From Mesorhizobium sp. L-2-11 (GTDB taxonomy: Bacteria > Pseudomonadota > Alphaproteobacteria > Rhizobiales > Rhizobiaceae), in NCBI RefSeq assembly GCF_016756595.1, contig NZ_AP023257.1:4852001-4916000 (forward strand): a stretch of DNA of 64,000 nucleotides, written 5' to 3'. The stretch's first letter is position 1, and each line of letters begins with the position of its first letter. Positions 44,031-51,016 of the stretch are shown piece by piece. The notes beneath the pieces were generated by a model, which worked only from the letters and a program-made list of their open reading frames with translations, was not told the DNA's origin and did no database searches. Made by a program: the position numbers and the translations under genes.

Positions 44031-45526
44031 CCAGGGTTCGCCACACCGAGATGGCCGACAGCCTGGAACAGCTCGCTCGACGTGTTCGCGACGATCTGGC
44101 GTGTCTGTGCGTGCCACCAGTCAACTGGGTCGCGCCGAGAGCGCCAGCAGACGGCCGCCCCGTGCATGACGTGGTGGTGATCGGCGGCGGCATGTGCGGG
44201 CTGGTCGCCAGCTTCGCGCTGCAGATCGCCGGCATCAGGAACATCCGCATTTTCGATCGCGCGCCGCGCGGGCTCGAAGGGCCATGGGTGACCTATGCCC
44301 GCATGGAGACGCTACGCTCGCCGAAACAGCTGACCGGTCCCGCCTATGGTATGGCCTCACTGACGTTTCGGGCGTGGTTTACCGCGCAATTTGGCGAAGG
44401 TGCATGGGAAGCCCTCGACAAGATCCCGCGGCCGATGTGGATGGACTACCTGCGCTGGTACAGACAGGTGCTTGAGCTGCCAGTCGAGAACGACGTCGAT
44501 GTCAGGCGGATCGTTCCCGAAGGCGACCTGCTGAGGCTTGATCTGGCTGGAACCGGGCGACGCGAGGACATCGTGCTGACGCGCCGTGTGGTGATGGCGA
44601 CGGGACGCGACGGCACCGGCCGGCCGAACATACCCGACTTTGTGCAACATCTGCCCAGGACGCTTTGGGCGCATTCGTCAGAGGCGATCGACTTTGCCGG
44701 GTTGAAGGGCAAACGCGTCGTCGTGATTGGCGTCGGTGCTTCCGCTGTCGACAATGCGGCCGAGGCGCTGGAAGCAGGCGCCGCCGAAGTGCGGCACCTG
44801 GCGCGGCGACGCGAGATGCCGACCATCAACAAGCTGATGGGTATCGGCTCGACAGGGTTTACGGCAGCCTTTCCCGACCTGGGCGACGACTGGCGCTGGC
44901 GCATCATGCACTATTCCTTCCAGACGCAGACGCCCGCGCCGCGCGGCTCGACCTTGCGGGTCAGCCGTCACGCCAACGCCCATTTCCACTTCGACGCAGG
45001 CATTGACCGGGTCGATGTTGCGAATGGTGCGCTGGAGATCACGACGACATCCGGCAAGGTGCTGGACACCGACTTCATCATCCTCGGAACCGGCTTTATC
45101 GTCGACCCTTTGGCGCGTACCGAGCTCGAAGGATATGCCGACCGCATCGCCCTGTGGCGCGACCGCTACCAGCCGCCGGCCGGACTGGCAAACGAGCAGC
45201 TCGGCGCCTTCCCCTACCTCGCCGACGATTTCAGCTTCGTCGAGCGCAACGCGGGCGAGGCGACGTGGCTTTCTCGCATCCATTGTTTCAACTATGGCGC
45301 CAGCGTGAGCCTCGGCAAGACCAGCGGTGACGTCCCCGGCATCAGTGAGGGCGCAGGCTGGCTGGCGCGGGCCATTGCCGCAAAACTCTACAGCGAGGAC
45401 GTCGAGGTCCATTGGCAGCGACTGCTCGACTACGACACGCCTGAACTCAAAGGCGACGAGTGGACGGCGTCCGAGCTCCCCGACCGCGAGTTCGATCGAC
45501 CATCCCAGAAGCGAGGTGCGCTATGA
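44027..45526 (+). CDS. FAD/NAD(P)-binding protein, flavin monooxygenase-like
   Basis: A 499-residue flavoprotein. A 45-residue leader precedes the FAD motif VVVIGGGMCGLVAS near residue 49; the second, NADP-type Rossmann motif VVVIGVGASAVDNAAEAL lies near residue 229. The later LGTGFIVDP segment is typical of FMO/Baeyer-Villiger-like enzymes, but the full BVMO fingerprint is not obvious. It may oxidise the imported compound. Starts overlap: ATGA with the ATPase gene upstream and with the CMD gene downstream. Confidence 0.88.
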   Translation: MTRVRHTEMADSLEQLARRVRDDLACLCVPPVNWVAPRAPADGRPVHDVVVIGGGMCGLVASFALQIAGIRNIRIFDRAPRGLEGPWVTYARMETLRSPKQLTGPAYGMASLTFRAWFTAQFGEGAWEALDKIPRPMWMDYLRWYRQVLELPVENDVDVRRIVPEGDLLRLDLAGTGRREDIVLTRRVVMATGRDGTGRPNIPDFVQHLPRTLWAHSSEAIDFAGLKGKRVVVIGVGASAVDNAAEALEAGAAEVRHLARRREMPTINKLMGIGSTGFTAAFPDLGDDWRWRIMHYSFQTQTPAPRGSTLRVSRHANAHFHFDAGIDRVDVANGALEITTTSGKVLDTDFIILGTGFIVDPLARTELEGYADRIALWRDRYQPPAGLANEQLGAFPYLADDFSFVERNAGEATWLSRIHCFNYGASVSLGKTSGDVPGISEGAGWLARAIAAKLYSEDVEVHWQRLLDYDTPELKGDEWTASELPDREFDRPSQKRGAL

Positions 45527-46011
45527 ACGATGTCCTTCTGCGCCTGTCAGGAATCGATCCGCAGAGCGAACTCGCCAAAGTCATTGCCAAACGCGCCGAC
45601 ATTTTCGAGCTGACGGAAAAAACCCATGACGCGGCCCTGCGTCCCGCTGATCCCGGTGGCCTGTCGCATGCGATGCGCGCGGCCATTGCCTGCCGCATCG
45701 CCAGCCTGAACGGCGATGCGGCGTTTCGCGACCATTTCGGCGCGATGCTCGATCAGGCCGCTCCTGATGAAATAGAGCGGCAGGTCAGTGACCTCGACTT
45801 CAAAGCTAGCGACCCCCGCATCAGCGCGCTGATCCGTCATGCCGACCTGGTCGCGGCCAACCCGCGCTCGGCGAGCGGCAGAGATATCGAGCTGTTGCGC
45901 CAGGCGGGTATCGCCGAGGCGGATGTCGTCCGTCTCTCCGAGCTGGTGGCGTTTGTCAGCTACCAGATCCGGGTCGTGGCAGGACTGCGACTGATGAGGC
46001 AATCGGCATGA
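45523..46011 (+). CDS. CMD-domain protein, Avi_7170-like family
   Basis: A 162-residue all-helical protein of the carboxymuconolactone decarboxylase/AhpD fold. It lacks the CxxC pair; the likely core runs from GLSHAMRAAIACRIASLNGD to VVRLSELVAFVSYQIRVVAGL. It resembles TIGR04029 (Avi_7170 family), which is known to occur next to an Avi_7169-type alkylhydroperoxidase, as here. It probably forms a complex with the following protein. Both its start and its stop overlap the neighbouring genes by four bases. Confidence 0.83.
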   Translation: MNDVLLRLSGIDPQSELAKVIAKRADIFELTEKTHDAALRPADPGGLSHAMRAAIACRIASLNGDAAFRDHFGAMLDQAAPDEIERQVSDLDFKASDPRISALIRHADLVAANPRSASGRDIELLRQAGIAEADVVRLSELVAFVSYQIRVVAGLRLMRQSA

Positions 46012-46583
46012 CACGCGTCTTGCAGGATTTCACCACCAAAGTTCCGATCTGGAAGCCGCATGTTACGCCGGTCGATCTCGAACATGCAACGCCCGCGCAG
46101 CTGGACGCTTTGCAGGTGACGCCGTCGAACCGAAAAATCTCGGACTATGTGCTTGTTCTGGCGCATGACGCCGAGACGCTGAAGCACCGGTCGCCGCTGT
46201 TCAATGGCATCATGTACAATCGCGGCGGCATGTCACGCGCCGAGCGCGAAATCGGCGCGGTCGGTGCCTCGCTGGTTAACCGTTGCATCTACTGCGCCGC
46301 CGTCCATGCGGAGCGCTATTCCCAGCTTTCCAAAGACGAAGCCTCCATCGGCAAAATTTTCGCCGACGGCGTGGATGCTGAGCTTGAGCCCAGGCTATCG
46401 GCGATCCTGCAATTCGCCGTCAAGCTTTCGCAATGTCCGCCCGCAGCCGACGGCGAGGACGTTGCGCGGCTGAGAGACTGCGGCCTTGGCGACGAGGAAA
46501 TCCTCGACCTGGTGCTTTCGGCCTCGCTGTTCGGCTGGGCGAACCGGCTGATGCACACGCTTGGGGAGCCGGTCGCGGAATGA
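46008..46583 (+). CDS. Alkylhydroperoxidase (AhpD)-domain protein, Avi_7169-like family
   Basis: A 191-residue protein with the AhpD redox centre C93-I-Y-C96 and His100 (NRCIYCAAVHAERY). It resembles TIGR04030 (Avi_7169 family). Such proteins reduce peroxides or take part in thiol-based decarboxylation/oxidation chemistry. Its position next to a flavin monooxygenase-like gene suggests removal of peroxide or a reactive product formed in this pathway. It is translationally coupled to the CMD gene. Confidence 0.88.
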   Translation: MTRVLQDFTTKVPIWKPHVTPVDLEHATPAQLDALQVTPSNRKISDYVLVLAHDAETLKHRSPLFNGIMYNRGGMSRAEREIGAVGASLVNRCIYCAAVHAERYSQLSKDEASIGKIFADGVDAELEPRLSAILQFAVKLSQCPPAADGEDVARLRDCGLGDEEILDLVLSASLFGWANRLMHTLGEPVAE

Positions 46584-46592
46584 ACCGCCCGC

Positions 46593-46711
46593 CTTGCGCT
46601 GCGCCTGCAGACGCAGCGCAAGGCGCGCGACCTGACGCAGGAGGAGCTTGCCTTCGACGTCACCAGGCCCGCGTGAACGAGATAGAAGTCGAGCACATCG
46701 AAAGGCATGAC
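46593..46711 (+). pseudogene. Possible vestige of an XRE helix-turn-helix gene
   Basis: Frame one (46593-46676) reads LALRLQTQRKARDLTQEELA, which strongly resembles the first helices of an XRE-type DNA-binding domain. The expected continuation (HQARVNEIEVEHIE) appears in the next frame. The rest of the domain is missing before the dehydrogenase start. It may be a broken regulator gene in the 128-base gap. Confidence 0.4.
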
Positions 46712-47794
46712 ATGCGAGTTGGTATCGTGGGCGCCGGGTCGATCGCGTTTGGAGTTGCCTGCCTGCTGGAGCAGATGGGACATCAGGCCATGCTCTGGTC
46801 GCCATCGGGCGAGCGCACGAAGGAATTGGCGACGGGCAAAGCGCTCACCGCTTCCGGCGCGATCACGGGAGAGTTTCACCCGAAGGTCGCCGCAGGTGCT
46901 GCCGAGCTGGTGGACAGTGTCGAGGTGGTCGTGGTCGCCCTGCCCGGCTATGGGCACAAGTTCGCCTTCGACGCGATTGCGCCGCATGTGCGCACCGACC
47001 AGACCGTCATCATCAGCTCGCACGCCTCGTTCGGCGCGCTCTATCTGTCACGCGAGCTCGCGGCACACGACGTGACGGCAACCATCATCGCCTGGGGAAC
47101 AACAGTCGTTGCAGGACGGCAGAAGGGTCAGGCCGAAGTCAATGTCTCGACTGTGCGCAAGAAAGTAGACATCGCCACTGTACCCCATGCGCGCAGCACC
47201 GAAGGCATGGCGCTGTGCGAAAAGCTGTTCGGCGATCGCTTCGTCGACCGTGGCAGCCTGATGGCAATCGCGGTCAGCAACCTTAACCCGCAGAATCACA
47301 TGGGGATCGCGCTCTGCAATCTGACGCGCATGGAGCGCGGCGAGACCTGGAGCCAGGGGCAGAACGTCACGCCCAAGGTTGGACGGTTGCTCGAGCAACT
47401 CGACGAGGAGCGGCTGGCGATCGCTGCCGCGCTCGGGCAGGACGTGCGCACCATCTTCCAGCACTTCCATCTTTCGTTCCACGTGCCGCTGGCCTCGATC
47501 TCGCAGATGAACCAGGCGATGCATGAAGCCGGCAATGGCGGGCAAGGACCGACGACGGCGGACAGCCGCTATGTGCTCGAGGACGTGCCCTTTGGTCTGG
47601 TCGCAACGGCCAAGCTCGGCCGTCTCGTCGGCAAGCCGGCTGCGTTGCATGAATCCGGTATCCAGATTTTTTCGGCGCTTTACGGACGTGATTTCGTCGG
47701 CGAGAACGATCTTCTCGCGGCGCTGGACATGGACGCTATGTCGCTCGACGACCTCCGGCGGCTTTCGCGCGACGGCTACGGCCTCCCGGCCTGA
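46712..47794 (+). CDS. NAD/NADP octopine/nopaline dehydrogenase-family protein
   Basis: A 360-residue two-domain dehydrogenase: Rossmann motif GIVGAGSIAFGVACLL at the N terminus, then an all-helical C-terminal domain (SNLNPQNHMGIALCNL near residue 190; HFHLSFHVPLASISQMNQAM) with the catalytic-type His residues of the octopine dehydrogenase group. This family makes or breaks opines by reductive condensation of an amino acid and a keto acid. With a polyamine-type importer and oxidases in the same operon, degradation of an opine-like compound is plausible. The ATG at 46712 has AAGG upstream. Confidence 0.88.
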   Translation: MRVGIVGAGSIAFGVACLLEQMGHQAMLWSPSGERTKELATGKALTASGAITGEFHPKVAAGAAELVDSVEVVVVALPGYGHKFAFDAIAPHVRTDQTVIISSHASFGALYLSRELAAHDVTATIIAWGTTVVAGRQKGQAEVNVSTVRKKVDIATVPHARSTEGMALCEKLFGDRFVDRGSLMAIAVSNLNPQNHMGIALCNLTRMERGETWSQGQNVTPKVGRLLEQLDEERLAIAAALGQDVRTIFQHFHLSFHVPLASISQMNQAMHEAGNGGQGPTTADSRYVLEDVPFGLVATAKLGRLVGKPAALHESGIQIFSALYGRDFVGENDLLAALDMDAMSLDDLRRLSRDGYGLPA

Positions 47795-47795
47795 C

Positions 47796-49115
47796 ATGGA
47801 AGGGGCGCCCCACTCAACGGGGACCATGGACTGGAACCGCCGCGTGGTGAGGCTGGCGCTTCCCATCATTCTGGCTAACCTCGCGCTACCAATACTTGCC
47901 ATGGTTGACACGACCGTGGCCGGGCACCTGAGTGGCCCACAGCACCTCGGCGGCGTTGCGCTGGGCTGCATCCTGTTCAGCTTCCTGTTCTGGAGCTTCG
48001 GTTTCCTGCGCATGGCAACCACGGGGCTCGCTGCGCAGGCCTATGGAGCCAACGACCATGTCGAATTGCGCAAGCACCTCCTGCGTGCCTTGCTGATCGC
48101 TTCTCTGTCGGGTGTCGTGATCGTTTGCCTGCAGTGGCCGATCATCAGCACAGGCATCACTCTGATGGGCGGCAGCGCGGCGGTGCAGCATAGCGCGGCG
48201 GACTACGCTTATGCGCGGATATGGTCGTCGCCGGCGTCGCTGGGCAATTTTGTGGTGCTCGGCTATCTGCTCGGCAGCCAGCGCGTGACCTTGGCACTGG
48301 TCCTGCAGATCGGCATGAATATTTTCAATCTGGTGGCTACTCTCTTTCTCGCGATTGGCCTGGATTGGGGCGTCGCCGGCATCGGCGCAGGCACTGCAGT
48401 CGCGGAATGGGCGACATTCCTCACAGCGCTGCTTTTTGTGAAGCCCTTCAAGGGAATGAACCCGGCGATAGTTCGGGCCATCCTCGACCGGGCAGCCTTC
48501 GCAAGATTGTTCGGGGTCAACATAGACATTTTCCTGCGCAGCTTCTTCCTGCTGGTCTCGTTCGGCTGGTTCACGCGTGCGGGAGCCGCCGAAGGCGAAG
48601 TCGTACTGGCTGCCAATGCGGTTCTGATGAACCTGCACAGCTTCATGGCCTACGGCCTCGATGGATTCGCGCATGCGACGGAAACGCTGGTCGGCTCAGC
48701 CATAGGCTCCAGGGACAGGACCGCATTGCGCGGCGTGATCAGGGCTGCCGGCATCTGGTCGCTGGCAGTGGCGCTGCTGTTCTCACTGTCCTACTGGCTG
48801 GCGGGCGATGCGATCGTCAGCCTGCTGACCGACCAGCAGGCAATCAGGGAAACCGCAGCCAGGTTTTTGCCCTATGTCGTCATCCTTCCAATCGCGTCAT
48901 TTGCAGGCTTTCTCCTGGACGGTATTTTCATCGGGGCACTGCGCACCCGCGAATTGCGCAACAGCATGTTCCTGTCGACTGCGGTGTTTCTCGGGACCGC
49001 CTATTTCCTGCAGGCCTCGTTGGGGAACCACGGGCTCTGGATCGCGATGATCGCGTTCATGCTGTTTCGCGCCGGCGCGCTCGGAAGTTATCTCGGCCGC
49101 ATATTGCGGGCTTAG
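47796..49115 (+). CDS. MATE-family efflux transporter (DinF-like)
   Basis: A 439-residue inner-membrane exporter with about twelve spans in two bundles. Landmarks are LALPIILANLALPILAMVDTTVAGHL near the start, the TGLAAQAYGA segment near residue 70 and the pseudo-symmetric ATETLVGSAIGSRD near residue 298. It starts one base after the dehydrogenase stop; the ATG at 47826 is an alternative start. It may export a toxic intermediate or product of the operon. Antisense to its 3' end runs the tail of the gene at 48897-49511. Confidence 0.9.
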   Translation: MEGAPHSTGTMDWNRRVVRLALPIILANLALPILAMVDTTVAGHLSGPQHLGGVALGCILFSFLFWSFGFLRMATTGLAAQAYGANDHVELRKHLLRALLIASLSGVVIVCLQWPIISTGITLMGGSAAVQHSAADYAYARIWSSPASLGNFVVLGYLLGSQRVTLALVLQIGMNIFNLVATLFLAIGLDWGVAGIGAGTAVAEWATFLTALLFVKPFKGMNPAIVRAILDRAAFARLFGVNIDIFLRSFFLLVSFGWFTRAGAAEGEVVLAANAVLMNLHSFMAYGLDGFAHATETLVGSAIGSRDRTALRGVIRAAGIWSLAVALLFSLSYWLAGDAIVSLLTDQQAIRETAARFLPYVVILPIASFAGFLLDGIFIGALRTRELRNSMFLSTAVFLGTAYFLQASLGNHGLWIAMIAFMLFRAGALGSYLGRILRA

Positions 49116-49511
49116 TTCCTGGTCGGCCAGACCGAGTGCGTGTCGTCGATTACGAATGGGTGCGAATGCCGGCGGCCGTGCGCCTGGAACAATTAGAGAG
49201 ACGTTTGCGCGAGGCGCGAAAAAGCAACGCCAATACAGCTGATTGGTGACGACGTAGGTACTCTCGCAGATGTGGTATTGGCCGTCCGGGGATTCCTGCA
49301 CACGGTCGCGTGGGATGGTGAAATTATGCGGCAGGTAAGTGTAACCACCGTCTATCCTGGACCGCACCGACGACCGCGGTATGGCGCGGCAATCAGAGCC
49401 ACCGCAACACTTGAATTTCGTCAGTGGGTCAACCTTGCCCTCGTACCAATCATGGGCGCTAGCGGCGGTTGCGGTGGCGATACACATCGCCGTTAAGACG
49501 AGTCTTCGCAT
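48897..49511 (-). CDS. Exported Cys-containing protein with run-on C terminus
   Basis: The N terminus is a Sec signal peptide (RLVLTAMCIATATAASA) and the next roughly 90 residues look like a real periplasmic domain with paired Cys (FKCCGGSDCRAIP; YHICESTYVV; YWRCFFAP). Similar short rhizobial proteins end soon after that point. Here the frame continues about 90 residues as Arg/Glu/Gln-rich, low-quality sequence antisense to the MATE gene. A lost stop or frameshift near 49170-49200 is likely. The true protein is probably about 49180-49511. Confidence 0.65.
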   Translation of the reverse strand: MRRLVLTAMCIATATAASAHDWYEGKVDPLTKFKCCGGSDCRAIPRSSVRSRIDGGYTYLPHNFTIPRDRVQESPDGQYHICESTYVVTNQLYWRCFFAPRANVSLIVPGARPPAFAPIRNRRHALGLADQELSPQYAAEITSERAGAKQHERDHRDPEPVVPQRGLQEIGGPEKHRSRQEHAVAQFAGAQCPDENTVQEKACK

Positions 49512-49812
49512 GGCGTCCCCTAGGTGTTTGGCAGGCGCTGCTCGTTCGAGCCTCTATTTATATTAGCCTTCCATAAAAAATGCCATTGGCCTCCAACCGA
49601 CTAACGCAGCTCCAGCAAGCGACGCTCGCGCTGAAAGACCGCGCAGCTTTGGAGGTAATTTTGGATCAACTGCCAGCTCCAACAGCTTGTGTGCGTGACG
49701 AAGATTGTCTTTGGTGCCGATCAAATTCGCGAACGGCGTCGGCAAGGGTCTTATGGCCCGCTCTGTCACGCGTTGCCGTCTCCGGTCACCGGAATGAGTG
49801 CCATGACCAACT

Positions 49813-50010
49813 TCAGCGTGATGGAGGGTTCTCGTCAGCCAGTTCTTGCTCTCGCCGCTCAAGCTCCTTCTGAAGCTTCAGAGCTAACGCGAGAAGTCTC
49901 GGCGACAGGGTTTGATCGCCGTCCAATCCTAATCGCTTGCGAAGACTCCGACGATTGTCTTCCGAATGCACCAACTCTCGGAATCCGCGATCGCTCTCTC
50001 GGGTTGCCAT
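49813..50010 (-). CDS. Possible small charged protein (65 residues)
   Basis: Starts MATRESDRGFRELVHSEDNRR at an ATG with AAGGTGA five bases upstream. The continuing sequence is charged and helical (LLALALKLQKELERREQELAD). No homology is recognised. A GTG three codons earlier is in frame. Support is limited to the ribosome site and composition. Confidence 0.5.
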   Translation of the reverse strand: MATRESDRGFRELVHSEDNRRSLRKRLGLDGDQTLSPRLLALALKLQKELERREQELADENPPSR

Positions 50011-50139
50011 GACGGTCACCTTTAGCTTTGAACGGAACTCGTCGCTGGCTAAAGGGTTCCATGAGAGGTCGGATCATTTCGCTAAAAGCGCATCGCAGCT
50101 GAATGGATTCATGCGACGCGCTTTAAGGTTGTTTGTTTT

Positions 50140-50213
50140 ATGGATGTCGTTATCGCAAAACCGCTGCGCACCCACGGTTCAGGCCCGAGGGCATGCCTTT
50201 AGGCGACATGCAT
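50140..50213. repeat. Dispersed palindromic element, copy 2
   Basis: Same 74-base length and architecture as 37177-37250: ATGGATGTCG / CGACATGCAT ends, the shared TCGCAAAACCGCTGCGCACC and the AGGCCCGAGGGC stretch. The inner hairpin is less perfect here. Confidence 0.8.
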
Positions 50214-50241
50214 TAGAACCTTCCGAGCAGTGATCGGATAA

Positions 50242-50481
50242 CTAAGCGGGATTGAGAGGATACTGCTCGCACTCATCGAAAGCCACGCACAGGCCCAGCG
50301 CAGCAGCGACTTCGAGGATAGCTTCGGTCAAATCGTCATCGGATGCGACCAAACCGGGTGCAGCCTGCCGAACCTGGTCCAATGCCGCTTTGACCGAGAC
50401 GGTGTCGCAATATCCGGCCCTGTTGAGGACTGCGGCAATCGCCTGATCTAGAACTGGACCGACCCTATGGACGATGCTCAT
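50242..50481 (-). CDS. Small acidic protein (79 residues)
   Basis: Starts MSIVHRVGPVLDQAIAAVLNRAG at an ATG directly behind GGAAGGTGG. It is predicted helical with an acidic middle (ASDDDLTEAILEVAAALGL) and a single-Cys end (CVAFDECEQYPLNPA). There is no membrane span. Function unknown. The longer in-frame upstream extension lacks a ribosome site. Confidence 0.68.
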   Translation of the reverse strand: MSIVHRVGPVLDQAIAAVLNRAGYCDTVSVKAALDQVRQAAPGLVASDDDLTEAILEVAAALGLCVAFDECEQYPLNPA

Positions 50482-50723
50482 CCACCTTCCCCCCCGGGAA
50501 CGCGAGAAGGTAATAGTAGCGTGTCTGCGGTCGGGATGCAACCCACGCGCGAAACCAGTTCGAACAAGGTCTGGCGTTGCCGCGTTGGGACTAGGGTAGC
50601 TTGGGTAAGTTGAGCGCCGGCGGCAGCGTCGGGTCCGACGCGCGAAACGAACAGAACTGCAGGCCTTGGCCGATCACATAAGCCAATGTGACGGACAGTT
50701 CGAAGCTCGCTCCCGCAACCAGA

Positions 50724-50849
50724 TCAGATCGGCCCGAGGACGAATACGGCAATCAGGCCAACAAAAAGCACAGCGGAGATTATAGCGCCCCACATCATGA
50801 CTTTCCCGGTGCCGCGTTGCTCTTCCTCGCGAGATATCTCTATCGCCAT
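50724..50849 (-). CDS. 41-residue single-span membrane protein
   Basis: A short ORF: a charged start (MAIEISREEEQRGTGK) followed by one hydrophobic segment (MWGAIISAVLFVGLIAVFVL) and GPI at the end. It is unusually small but is supported by an exact EcfG promoter 38 bases upstream on the same strand. It resembles tail-anchored small stress proteins in layout (compare 35802-36122). Function unknown. Confidence 0.7.
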   Translation of the reverse strand: MAIEISREEEQRGTGKVMMWGAIISAVLFVGLIAVFVLGPI

Positions 50850-50886
50850 TGAACGGATCCCTATTTGTGAGGGTCGATGGCTTAGC

Positions 50887-50911
50887 AACGTGTCTTGCCG
50901 AGGCTGGTTCC
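50887..50911 (-). promoter_or_regulatory. EcfG-type promoter (41-residue membrane protein)
   Basis: On the minus strand GGAAC (50911-50907), a 16-base spacer and CGTT (50890-50887), 38 bases upstream of the ATG at 50849. Confidence 0.78.
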
Positions 50912-51016
50912 CACGTGACGCGTGCTGCGTCTTGGCAGACCGGGTTCTCTGCTCGCGCGGATCTTCTCGAAGCTGATCGTAAAATGCGGGGATCGTCGAT
51001 CTGAATTGCTGCTCAG

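Larger units (their letters stand above)
49512..50241. other. Intergenic region with one possible small gene and a repeat
   Basis: This 730-base stretch holds a possible 65-residue gene (49813-50010, minus) and a dispersed palindromic element (50140-50213). I found no other gene with both a ribosome site and protein-like content. Confidence 0.5.
50482..51016. other. Gap upstream of clpV 3' end holding one tiny membrane ORF
   Basis: This 535-base region contains the 41-residue ORF (50724-50849) and its EcfG promoter (50887-50911). No other supported gene or hairpin was seen; the left part (50482-50723) appears empty. Confidence 0.6.

Noticed and set aside
49563..49862. 99-codon open frame on the minus strand
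   Set aside because: No ribosome site and a composition unlike a folded protein; it partly overlaps a better supported small ORF.
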